Shown piece by piece: positions 1-7,863 of a stretch of 64,000 nucleotides of DNA. Made by a program: the position numbers and the translations under genes. This stretch comes from Flavobacteria bacterium RIFCSPLOWO2_12_FULL_35_11 (GTDB lineage Bacteria > Bacteroidota > Bacteroidia > Flavobacteriales > Flavobacteriaceae): NCBI GenBank assembly GCA_001800975.1, contig MGWK01000007.1:169467-233466 (forward strand), given 5' to 3'. Every line of letters starts with the position of its first letter. Within the stretch, counting starts at the first letter, position 1. The notes below the pieces were generated by a model. It worked only from the letters and a program-made list of their open reading frames with translations, was not told the DNA's origin and searched no databases.

Positions 1-1183
1 ATGGCGCAAGTAACGATTTCCAGCTTTTAATCAACTCCAAATTTTTACTGTTGGCATCAATTGAAAATCCCCTCGGCGTAAATCCGCCAGAATCCGATTC
101 TAAAGCAGCGATATGAATTTCATTATTGGCTTTGGCTTCTTCAGCATATTTTTTACCGCCTTTCAAACCATTTTCTTCATTCATAAATAATACGACACGA
201 ATGGTATGTTTTGGTTTGATGCCGTTTAATTGGAACAGTCTTAAAACTTCAATTGATTGCACAATTCCTGCGCCATCATCGTGGGCACCATCGCCCAAAT
301 CCCAAGAATCTAAATGTCCGCCAACGGTAATAAATGTATTTGGATATTCGCTTCCGGTGATTTCTCCAATCACGTTAAACGAAGGAGCATCAGGCAAGGT
401 TTCACAACTTTGTTTGAAGTAAAATTTCAAGTTCGGATTTTCTTTTAATTTTTCACTCAACAAATTGGCGGCTTGCGTGCTAATTGCTGCAGCCGGAACT
501 TTTTCATTTTCAGGGATATCGCCGTATCCCATAGCTCCGGTATGTGGTAAATTGTCGATACTGTGTGTCATGGAACGTACAATTACGCCTAAAACACCAA
601 ATTTACCGGTTACTTTAGCGCCGCCGCCACGTTGGTCAACACAACCGCCGTACGACTTAAAAGTTTCAATTGGGGTGTCTTCAAACGGACGGTTAAAAAA
701 GACTATTTTTCCCCTTAGTTTTTCACCCAAAGCTTCCGCTTCTGCCAAGCTATTTACTTCAATAACTTCGCCTGAAATACCTTTTTTAGGTGTTGCAACA
801 GAACCGCCCAAGGCGCAAATCGCAACATTATATTTGATTTTGTTAACGGTAAAATAAGCTTCTTCTTTTTCGCCTCTCACCCAATGAGGAACCATCACGG
901 GTTGCAACCAAACTTTGTCAAAACCCAGTTCGCCCATTAATTTTTCGCCCCATTCAACAGCTTGTTGCGCTTGCGGGGAACCAGACAATCTTCCGCCAAT
1001 ATTGTTGGATAAATAATCTAGCCATTGATACGATTTTCCATTGCTTAAAGCGGTGTTAAACAGTTGTTTAACAATGGTTGAATCGTTTTTATTTACGGGT
1101 TGTTCAATGCTTTTTACAGTTTTAAGGCTGCCAAAAGAGGAAAGTGCAATAAGTATAATTACTGCAATAAAAAAATGTTTCAT
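1..1183 (-). CDS. M28-family zinc peptidase, carboxypeptidase Q-like (3' end beyond window)
   Basis: The first 394 codons of a gene that runs off the left edge. It begins with a hydrophobic signal peptide (MKHFFIAVIILIALSSF), so the product is exported. A protease-associated-type insert precedes the catalytic part, where I see GGHLDSWDLGDGAHDDGAG and later NEENGLKGG: the histidine, aspartate and glutamate pattern of the two-zinc site in family M28. Plasma glutamate carboxypeptidase/carboxypeptidase Q-like members cleave dipeptides or remove N-terminal residues. The start is the ATG directly before the signal peptide. It is transcribed in the same direction as the barrel and TPR genes to its right, with a 61-bp gap. 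The C-terminus, including any sorting domain, cannot be judged. Confidence 0.88.
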   Translation of the reverse strand, partial: MKHFFIAVIILIALSSFGSLKTVKSIEQPVNKNDSTIVKQLFNTALSNGKSYQWLDYLSNNIGGRLSGSPQAQQAVEWGEKLMGELGFDKVWLQPVMVPHWVRGEKEEAYFTVNKIKYNVAICALGGSVATPKKGISGEVIEVNSLAEAEALGEKLRGKIVFFNRPFEDTPIETFKSYGGCVDQRGGGAKVTGKFGVLGVIVRSMTHSIDNLPHTGAMGYGDIPENEKVPAAAISTQAANLLSEKLKENPNLKFYFKQSCETLPDAPSFNVIGEITGSEYPNTFITVGGHLDSWDLGDGAHDDGAGIVQSIEVLRLFQLNGIKPKHTIRVVLFMNEENGLKGGKKYAEEAKANNEIHIAALESDSGGFTPRGFSIDANSKNLELIKSWKSLLAP

Positions 1184-1244
1184 TTGGAGTAGTTTTTTAA
1201 AGTGCTAAAACTACATAAAAAAGTTTAATTTTTTAAAGATTGTT

Positions 1245-2984
1245 TTATAAATCAAATTTATAGGTAATGCCTCCCAAAATTTGTAAGGTCTGCACCTGAT
1301 AATTTAAAAATCGGTGGTATTTTTCGCCAAGGGCATTGTTAATTTTTGCAAAAGCGGTAAGCCTGTCGGAAAAGTTATAACCTCCATTCAAATTTAAATC
1401 CATGTACGATTCGTTTGTTACGATGTTTCCGTTTTCAGATGTAAAACCATATGGAATCACAAAATCCTCAGTTTCGCCATTGTAAAATATTTTTGCGCCT
1501 GCAAACCAATTTTTATTTTGATAGTCGGCTGAAATAGTTGCCTTCATTTTTGGTGTATTCCATGCTTCTAGCAGCGTTTCAACGGTGTGATGCGCATAAT
1601 TGACAGATCCGCTAAAATTAAATTCTTTAGAAGCGTCAATGGTTATTTCCCCAAAAAATCCCAGGGTTTTCACATTGTCGTAAACCACGCCAAATGAATT
1701 TCCGGCTTCATAGGCTTTTTCAACAATGATATTCCCGTCGGTTTTTGTTTGATTTTGGATGAAAAACGGTTTATTTTTTTCAGAAGTATGGCTTACATTG
1801 AAATTATAGCCAATATTTGAAGCCAATTTACCTTTTGTGCCAGCATAAGCGCTGTATTGTTTGTCTGTTTGCAGAATATTTAATGTTGGAGAAATAAACG
1901 GATTTTCATTTGCGAAATCTTTATACGAATTTTGCTCTAAATCACCGGTTACGCCAGCAACCAAAATAAGCACATCATCAACCAATTTAACCGATGCCGT
2001 AACGTTTGGATAGGCGTAATAGTCGGTATTTTTATGTTCTAAATCGTTTACATAATAAAATTTTGCGCCTAAGTTGATGGTCAGATTTTCCCTGATAATC
2101 TCAAAATTCGGATTAAAACCAAGATTTAAAAAGCTGTAATTTACATCTGTTCCTTCCGTATAAGTTTGTTTGAATCTTCCTGAAATAAGATCGATTAAAA
2201 ATTCGCCATTAATCTTTTCTTTAGAAATTGGAAATTCTATTTTGGGTTTTACCATTAATCGTATTTCATTGCTGTTATAATCATCGGAAAAATTTAAAAC
2301 TTCAGCAGTTGCACCCTGAAAAAAGGAATCTTCAAAACTAATTTTTCCGCCACCATAAACAGTTTTATAGATTTGTTTCTCATCCATTGCTTCAATAAAA
2401 GGATTATTAAAAGTGATGTCGCTTGGCAATCCGTAATAATTTTGCAGTTTGCGTTGCACACCCGTATTCACTTGCCAGTTATAATCCTTGTCAAACTGTT
2501 TGTAATAAACGTCAATTTTTGAGTCTGAAAAATTATCGTCCAACAGAACATCTTTTATGCCGCCTTCTGACGAAATATGATTTAAGAAAATTCCGAAGTC
2601 GTTATTTTTTTTGTCTCCTGTGTGAAGATAGGCTTCAAAAATCGGAGTATTGAAATTTCCATATCCGGCCGAAATATAATTTTCGTATAAATGTTCTTTG
2701 GGACCTCTTGCAATACTTTGCGCTTTTCCTTTTGAAGGCGTAAAAGTGGAAGCTACCGGAATTGAAAAAATACTGTAACCCACCTTTTCTTTTCCTAAAT
2801 TTTTTGTTTCATTTTCAATATTGGGATTCGACCTTACTTTAAACGCGTCTGAAATAGTTGGCGCATAAGGTTTTTCAACAGTAATTTCCTCTGTTTTTAA
2901 GGTGTCCTTTTTCTTTGTTATTTGAGAAAAGGAAACGCTTGTCACTAAAATTAAAAATGAAGTTATAAGGAGTTTGTTATGCAT
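1245..2984 (-). CDS. Outer-membrane beta-barrel protein, TonB-dependent-receptor-like
   Basis: 579 residues with an N-terminal signal peptide ending near VSFSQ. A short segment (about residues 30-50, with TEEITVEKPYAPTISDAFK) resembles the beginning of a TonB-receptor plug but no complete plug domain follows; the rest is alternating amphipathic strands rich in Tyr, Asn and Phe, and the chain ends GGITYKFDL with the aromatic-rich last strand typical of outer-membrane barrels. This looks like a receptor-derived barrel with a reduced plug rather than a full transporter. It lies 55 bp downstream of the long TPR gene and is probably co-transcribed with it. Substrate unknown; the family assignment rests on overall character, so it is approximate. 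Confidence 0.7.
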   Translation of the reverse strand: MHNKLLITSFLILVTSVSFSQITKKKDTLKTEEITVEKPYAPTISDAFKVRSNPNIENETKNLGKEKVGYSIFSIPVASTFTPSKGKAQSIARGPKEHLYENYISAGYGNFNTPIFEAYLHTGDKKNNDFGIFLNHISSEGGIKDVLLDDNFSDSKIDVYYKQFDKDYNWQVNTGVQRKLQNYYGLPSDITFNNPFIEAMDEKQIYKTVYGGGKISFEDSFFQGATAEVLNFSDDYNSNEIRLMVKPKIEFPISKEKINGEFLIDLISGRFKQTYTEGTDVNYSFLNLGFNPNFEIIRENLTINLGAKFYYVNDLEHKNTDYYAYPNVTASVKLVDDVLILVAGVTGDLEQNSYKDFANENPFISPTLNILQTDKQYSAYAGTKGKLASNIGYNFNVSHTSEKNKPFFIQNQTKTDGNIIVEKAYEAGNSFGVVYDNVKTLGFFGEITIDASKEFNFSGSVNYAHHTVETLLEAWNTPKMKATISADYQNKNWFAGAKIFYNGETEDFVIPYGFTSENGNIVTNESYMDLNLNGGYNFSDRLTAFAKINNALGEKYHRFLNYQVQTLQILGGITYKFDL

Positions 2985-3039
2985 TGCTTTTATGTTGTTT
3001 AATCGTTTATAAATTAATTTTTATCCCGAATGTGCGGGA

Positions 3040-6000
3040 TTAATTATTAATTGATTCATTGGTTTTTGCCTGTTCCGTTTTAATTTTATTAAGTGCTGCA
3101 GTGGCTTCTTCAACCACATCGCTAAACTGGGCAAAGTTTTTTATGACGCTTTCTAAAATATAAGTGGCCTGGTAGGCATCATTTAATTTGTAATTATTAT
3201 CGGCCATCAGCACCAATCCTTTTGCGCCCCAATATTTGTAAGCGGAGTATTCAGCAGCGATTTTTTGCACAATTTCACTTGATACTTTATAATTTCCATC
3301 TTTGTTTTGAAAGTAGGCGCTATAATATAAAGCTTCGGCTTTTAATTCGCCGGAGGCAATTTTTTCAACGGTTGCATAGGCGCTTCTGGCCTTAGTTTCG
3401 TTATTGGTTTTAATTGCCGAGCGCGCAATAATGATATGTGCATCCGATTTTACGCGGTCTTCCAATTTGTTATTTTTCAAGACCAATTCGGCATAATCTA
3501 CAGCTTTACTGTAATTTTTATCGGCGTAATAACCTTTCATTAAGTTCGATTGCGCAAAAATGATGTTTTGTGGCAGGTTGGCTTCACTTTCCAATCGTTC
3601 TAAAAGTGGAATGGCTTTTTGCCAATTGTTATTTTCCAAATAAACCAAAGATAAGCGTGAAAGCGCGTCTTCAGTAAATTCATTTTGTGGCTGATTTACA
3701 ACGTAACTATAATTCGGAATTGCTTCGGAATGTTTGTTATCTGAAAATAATGATTGTGCCAAATAAAAATTGGCATGCAAAGCATGAAGACCACTTGGAA
3801 AACTTCCCAAGTATTTTTTAAAGCTTTCAATCGCTTTTTTATGGTTGTTTTGCAGGTATTGTTTTTCAGCCGATTCGTAGGTGTCATTGTCCAATTCTGC
3901 ATCAGATACATTTACAAAATCTACCGTTTTTACCCAAGATGCGTATTCGTCAACCCTTCCTAAATCAACATAAATTTGTCGTGCATTCTTAACCGCTTGT
4001 TTGGCATCAGCCGAATTTGGAAATTGTTGCACAACGGCTTTATAAGTTGTTAAAGCTTGGTCATTTTTATTGCTGTTGTAATAAATCAATCCTTTTTTAA
4101 GCATCGCTTTAGAAACTAGCGGACTTTTTTTATAGTTGGCAATGAGTTTGTCATAATTTTCAATGGCCAATTCATTTTGATTTTTTTCGAGATATGAATT
4201 TCCTAAAACATAATAGGCATCGTCTTTATAGGCAGATTTTGAGGAGGAATTTAAAAAGGCGTTCAATGCTGTTATTTTAGCATTTTGATTGCCTGTAAGT
4301 CCGTAACTTATTGCTTTTTGAAATTGTGCGTAATCAGCATCAATTCCTTTCATTTCAATGGCTTTATTGTAATATTCTACGGCGTTTGAATAGCTGCTGG
4401 TCACAAAATAACTGTCACCAATTCTTAAATAAGTGTCGTTTTTTCTTACGGCGTCATCCGAATTTTTCGCACTGTATTTTTTGAAGGCTTCAATGGCATT
4501 TCCATAGTCTTTTTGTTTAAAATAAGCATAGCCTAAATTGTAATATAATTCTTTAAATTCTGGGGTTTTTGAAGCTTCGGAATTTGCCGCGAATTTTTGG
4601 AAATCTGTGGAAGCTTCCCTAAAATTGTTCAAAAGGTAATTTGATTCCCCTTTCCAATAAGTTGCTCTTGCAGTAATATTGGCATCCAATGGAACGGAAA
4701 GTGAATTTTCAAAACTCTCTTTTGCCAAATCGTAATTTCCTTCAGCAAAAAGTTCTGTACCTCTATAAAATGCCACTTTTTGAAAAAGTGCACGTTCTTT
4801 GGCGCTTTTTTTGTCTTTTAAATAATCCAAAGCACCTTTATAATCTTTTGAAGTAATGTAGGCGCTGATGATTAATTCGTTGATTTCATCTCGATGCGTT
4901 GAATTTGGGTACAACTCAATATATTCTTTTAAAACATCGGGAACACTTTTGTACGGATTTCCAATTTCGTAACTTAATTTGGCGTAATTTAACCAGGCAT
5001 CTTTCTGAATTTCCGGTTCAAACTGCATTTGCGAAGCGTTTCTGAAGGCATTTAAAGCTTCTTGTTTTTTGTCTGTTTTCAAGTAACATTCCGCCAAATG
5101 ATAATAGGCGTTTTGCGCAACAGCATTGTTTCCGCCAATTATTTTATTGAAAGTGCTAATGGCATTTTCATAGTCGTTTTGTTTGTAATAGGCATATCCC
5201 AACAAATAATAATCGGTATTGTTCCATTTGCCTTTCTGTCCTTTATAATTTTTTAAATGAGGAATCGCTTCTTCAAATTTTTGGAGATTGAAATAACTTT
5301 CGCCCACTATTTTGGAAATTTCGGAATGTTCTATTCCTTTTGATTTTGGAAGCAAAGGCAAGCCGTTTTCAATGGCTTTGTCAAAATTTCCCAATTTAAA
5401 ATTCATATCAGCCAAATAATAGGAAACATTGGTTTTAAATGAGGTGTTATCGGCTACTTCACCCAAATAGGTTTTGGCAGTTTCATAATCATCCTGATTG
5501 TAAGCAATGTACCCGTAATAATATTTAGCCTGAACACCATATGCTGGAGAATCCAACAAATTTAAAAAATAAGGTTTTGCTTTTGAATACTCTTTGTTTG
5601 CGAATAATGAGTAAGCATAGTTAAAATTATAGGTTTCTTCCTCCCTTAAAGTTAAATTGGTCGGATTAACTTTTGCATACCATTTTGCAGCAAAGCCGTA
5701 TTTCCCGACTTTAAAATAATAGTCGGCAATATCAATAGAAGCCCTGTTATGTTTTGTACTGGTAGGATATTTCTCAACAAATTCCTGCATTAATTCATCG
5801 GAATTTGGTTGTTCTAAACGAATGGCGCAATTGGCAATATAGTAGTCGCAATTGGCTTCTAATTCATCAGAATTTTCGAACTGGGGTTTTATGCCAATAA
5901 ATTTTTCCTGGGCGGCTAAGTACGCTTTGTTTTGGTATAATTCAACTGCGTGGTTATAGGCGGAAAGAGCGTTTGTGTAAATTGACGTTTGTTGCGCTGA

Positions 6001-6057
6001 TATTGATACGGCAGTAAGTAACACAACTAACGGAAGGACAATTTTTCTATAATTCAT
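3040..6057 (-). CDS. Long secreted tetratricopeptide-repeat protein
   Basis: 1005 residues with a signal peptide (MNYRKIVLPLVVLLTAVSISAQ). Almost the whole mature chain is made of TPR-type helical pairs, seen as recurring patterns such as YYLADMNFKLGNFDKAIE, YYLLGYAYYKQNDYENAIS and YNLGYAYFKQKDYGNAIE. The family acts as a protein-protein scaffold; here the signal peptide places it in the periplasm or at the envelope. It starts the leftward unit with the barrel gene at 1245-2984 and is divergent from ftsE, sharing a 316-bp promoter region. No catalytic domain is visible. A plausible role is envelope assembly or cell-shape support, but this is inferred only from location and domain type. Confidence 0.85.
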   Translation of the reverse strand: MNYRKIVLPLVVLLTAVSISAQQTSIYTNALSAYNHAVELYQNKAYLAAQEKFIGIKPQFENSDELEANCDYYIANCAIRLEQPNSDELMQEFVEKYPTSTKHNRASIDIADYYFKVGKYGFAAKWYAKVNPTNLTLREEETYNFNYAYSLFANKEYSKAKPYFLNLLDSPAYGVQAKYYYGYIAYNQDDYETAKTYLGEVADNTSFKTNVSYYLADMNFKLGNFDKAIENGLPLLPKSKGIEHSEISKIVGESYFNLQKFEEAIPHLKNYKGQKGKWNNTDYYLLGYAYYKQNDYENAISTFNKIIGGNNAVAQNAYYHLAECYLKTDKKQEALNAFRNASQMQFEPEIQKDAWLNYAKLSYEIGNPYKSVPDVLKEYIELYPNSTHRDEINELIISAYITSKDYKGALDYLKDKKSAKERALFQKVAFYRGTELFAEGNYDLAKESFENSLSVPLDANITARATYWKGESNYLLNNFREASTDFQKFAANSEASKTPEFKELYYNLGYAYFKQKDYGNAIEAFKKYSAKNSDDAVRKNDTYLRIGDSYFVTSSYSNAVEYYNKAIEMKGIDADYAQFQKAISYGLTGNQNAKITALNAFLNSSSKSAYKDDAYYVLGNSYLEKNQNELAIENYDKLIANYKKSPLVSKAMLKKGLIYYNSNKNDQALTTYKAVVQQFPNSADAKQAVKNARQIYVDLGRVDEYASWVKTVDFVNVSDAELDNDTYESAEKQYLQNNHKKAIESFKKYLGSFPSGLHALHANFYLAQSLFSDNKHSEAIPNYSYVVNQPQNEFTEDALSRLSLVYLENNNWQKAIPLLERLESEANLPQNIIFAQSNLMKGYYADKNYSKAVDYAELVLKNNKLEDRVKSDAHIIIARSAIKTNNETKARSAYATVEKIASGELKAEALYYSAYFQNKDGNYKVSSEIVQKIAAEYSAYKYWGAKGLVLMADNNYKLNDAYQATYILESVIKNFAQFSDVVEEATAALNKIKTEQAKTNESINN

Positions 6058-6373
6058 ATGTAAGTATTATTTGTTTTTATTCGGTCATATGGAATTCGCA
6101 TATTTATATTTCTATTCGAAGCATATTTCCGTTTTACTCATTTCATTTAAATAAAAATTGAAGGTTTTAAACTATCATGTAATAACGCATTTTTTTTTCG
6201 AAATTGCCTTACCAAAAAATAATTTTTTTAACAAAGTTGTATCAAGAAGTGTTCCCCGTTTAATATTTTGGGTATAATGCACTAAATATTCGAAAAAACA
6301 GCTGTATTATTAATTGCTTTAATGTTGATACTTTACTTTAAAATATCTAGTTTTGTCAAAAACAGCGCGTACT
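6058..6373. other. Divergent intergenic region between TPR gene and ftsE
   Basis: A 316-bp very AT-rich stretch between two divergently transcribed genes. Apart from the ftsE promoter described separately, I see no ORF, RNA gene or convincing hairpin. Confidence 0.6.
6324..6355 (+). promoter_or_regulatory. Bacteroidetes-type promoter of ftsE
   Basis: GTTG at 6324-6327 and TAGTTTTG at 6348-6355 match the -33 (TTTG/TTG) and -7 (TAnnTTTG) elements of Bacteroidetes sigma-ABfr promoters, with 20 bp between them. Transcription would begin near 6361, which leaves a short leader before the ATG at 6374 and excludes the in-frame TTG at 6353 as a start. Confidence 0.6.
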
Positions 6374-7063
6374 ATGTCAGAAGTCATTCTTTCCTTACAA
6401 AATGCACAAATATATCAAAGAGAAAACTTGGTTTTGGCCGATGTTAATTTGCAAATTAATATGGGTGAATTTGTTTATTTAATTGGAAAAACCGGGAGTG
6501 GAAAAAGCAGCTTAATGAAAACCCTTTATGGCGATTTGCCTTTGGAAAAAGGAGAAGGAAGCATTGTTGGGTTTAATTTAAAAACTTTAAAAGAAGACGA
6601 AATTCCTTTTCTGCGCCGCAAACTTGGCATTGTGTTTCAAGATTTTAAGCTGTTGAATGACAGAAATGTCCATGACAATTTGTTGTTTGTATTGAAAGCA
6701 ACCGGATGGAAAGATGTGGTGAAAATGAAAGAGAAAATTAATGAAGTCTTGTTAAAAGTTGGCATGGAAACAAAAGGTTTTAAAATGCCATATTTACTCT
6801 CAGGCGGCGAACAGCAAAGAATCGCCATTGCAAGGGCGTTGTTAAATGATCCAGATCTTATTTTAGCCGATGAGCCAACAGGGAATTTAGATCCCGCCAC
6901 TTCGGTAGACGTTTTAAATGTGCTGAAAGACATACACGACAGCGGAAAAACCATCTTGATGGGAACCCATGATTATGCACTTATTTTAAAATTCCCTTAC
7001 AAAACCATCAAATGTGAAGGCGGAGAGTTGTTTGAAGTGGTACAGCACAAAAGTGCCCATTAA
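6374..7063 (+). CDS. ftsE: Cell-division ATP-binding protein FtsE (ABC ATPase)
   Basis: 229 residues, a single ABC ATPase domain: Walker A GKTGSGKSS, Q-loop VFQDFKLL, signature LSGGEQQR, Walker B LILADEPT and H-loop GTHD. Length and the motif spacing fit FtsE, which with the membrane protein FtsX links the division ring to peptidoglycan hydrolases. An in-frame TTG start at 6353 would add seven residues, but it overlaps the predicted -7 box, so ATG 6374 is preferred. No ftsX is adjacent, which is unlike the ftsYEX arrangement in many bacteria. A LolD-like lipoprotein-export ATPase is the main alternative, as the two families are close; the KTLYGDLP segment looks more like FtsE. Confidence 0.82.
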   Translation: MSEVILSLQNAQIYQRENLVLADVNLQINMGEFVYLIGKTGSGKSSLMKTLYGDLPLEKGEGSIVGFNLKTLKEDEIPFLRRKLGIVFQDFKLLNDRNVHDNLLFVLKATGWKDVVKMKEKINEVLLKVGMETKGFKMPYLLSGGEQQRIAIARALLNDPDLILADEPTGNLDPATSVDVLNVLKDIHDSGKTILMGTHDYALILKFPYKTIKCEGGELFEVVQHKSAH

Positions 7064-7087
7064 AAATCATTTCAACTTTTTTTGTTG

Positions 7088-7333
7088 CTATGCTTTTGCA
7101 AAAGCCACTTTTCTTTTATAAGTCAAATAATAAACATTGACCATCAAAATAAATGCGTTTGTGATAATGATAGGATAAGAAGTCTGCAACATAATTCCAT
7201 AAACCACAAAAAGTATTGCGCCTAAGGAATTGATAATTCTGAGGGTATTTATATTTTTCATCATAAATGAAATAATCAGCGCTAAAGAGGCCGCGTACCC
7301 AACCCATTCTGTAATTGTAATTCCTAAAAGCAT
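7088..7333 (-). CDS. Small YgjV-like inner-membrane protein
   Basis: 81 residues with three hydrophobic segments (about residues 9-24, 30-47 and 53-70) ending in a positively charged tail (YKRKVAFAKA). The spacing and the motif NTLRIINSLGAILFVVYG resemble YgjV/CBU_0592-type small membrane proteins, which are related in layout to half-size sugar transporters (SemiSWEET). It converges on ftsE with only 24 bp between the stop codons. Function unknown; transport of a small solute would be a guess. Confidence 0.65.
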   Translation of the reverse strand: MLLGITITEWVGYAASLALIISFMMKNINTLRIINSLGAILFVVYGIMLQTSYPIIITNAFILMVNVYYLTYKRKVAFAKA

Positions 7334-7393
7334 AGTTTATGTTTGTATTTGAGCGGGCAAAGATACTTATAAAATTGAAATGGGAAAGTGTCT

Positions 7394-7466
7394 AAAAAAA
7401 GAAACCTCACTCAAGGAGAGTGAGGAAAATTGCTATGAAAAAGATGGTAAGCTATGAAACTTACCG
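7394..7466 (-). ncRNA. Tandem small RNA candidate, copy 1 (downstream)
   Basis: Read on the minus strand this unit has a 6-bp stem hairpin (7446-7465), a single-stranded spacer, then an 8-bp GC-rich hairpin (7405-7425) followed by a run of T (7404 down to 7394) that has the form of an intrinsic terminator. A promoter, TATCTTTG at 7470-7477 with TTTG at 7496-7499 (18-bp spacing), sits immediately upstream. The core 7405-7466 matches copy 2 at 61 of 62 positions. The layout recalls short Bacteroidetes RNA motifs such as Flavo-1, but I cannot confirm that match from memory. Confidence 0.6.
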
Positions 7467-7469
7467 AGG

Positions 7470-7499
7470 CAAAGATACAATTAAATTTAATTTACCAAA
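7470..7499 (-). promoter_or_regulatory. Promoter of small RNA copy 1
   Basis: On the minus strand TTTG (7499-7496) and TATCTTTG (7477-7470) form a consensus Bacteroidetes promoter with an 18-bp spacer. Predicted transcription start falls at about 7464, at the foot of the first hairpin. Confidence 0.6.
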
Positions 7500-7688
7500 A
7501 ATAAATATGTTAAAATTTTGTAAAATAAAAAAGTTTCTTTAGAATTTAAAGTTCCTTGTAAAAAATACAGGAAGCTACAAATGCTAACATTTTCATTTCA
7601 TTTGAAACTAACGAAAATGCTTAAAAAAGCAATTGTTTTTTATTTTGGGCCAATAAAGAATATTTCAAAAAAGTATTTAAAATGAGGC

Positions 7689-7759
7689 AAAAAAAAACCT
7701 CACCCAAGGAGAGTGAGGAAAATTGCTATGAAAAAGATGGTAAGCTATGAAACTTACCG
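7689..7759 (-). ncRNA. Tandem small RNA candidate, copy 2 (upstream)
   Basis: Same two-hairpin unit as copy 1: first hairpin 7739-7758, terminator-like hairpin 7698-7718, then nine T on the minus strand (7697-7689). The only change in the 62-bp core is at 7704; it gives a G-U wobble if the minus strand is transcribed but an A-C mismatch on the plus strand, favouring minus-strand RNA. A -7-like TAAGTTTG lies at 7778-7771, but I see no well-spaced -33 element. It begins 105 bp after the stop of the GH3-fusion gene and may also terminate that operon. Confidence 0.55.
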
Positions 7760-7863
7760 TGACGAAGATACAAACTTATTCCAAATAAAAAAGAAAAATT
7801 TTGTTAAAAAGTTCGAAAAAAACAGATTTGTAAATAGTTTAACAAAAAACTATTTTTTGTTAA

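Larger units (their letters stand above)
7334..7863. other. 530-bp intergenic region holding two tandem small-RNA-like repeats
   Basis: The largest non-coding gap of the window. It lies between the end of the GH3-fusion gene and the start of the YgjV-like gene. It holds two 62-bp near-identical copies about 293 bp apart, each with two hairpins, described separately. The DNA between the copies is AT-rich with no clear signal. Confidence 0.8.

Noticed and set aside
1189..1214. 8-bp inverted repeat GTAGTTTT/AAAACTAC before the M28 peptidase gene
   Set aside because: AT-rich, long loop, no T run on the relevant strand; not convincing as a terminator.
7433..7541. Micro-ORFs starting MKKMVSYETYR in both copies of the tandem repeat
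   Set aside because: The shared part is fully explained by the RNA hairpins and the ORFs diverge at once after the repeat; the terminator form and the G-U change favour a minus-strand RNA.
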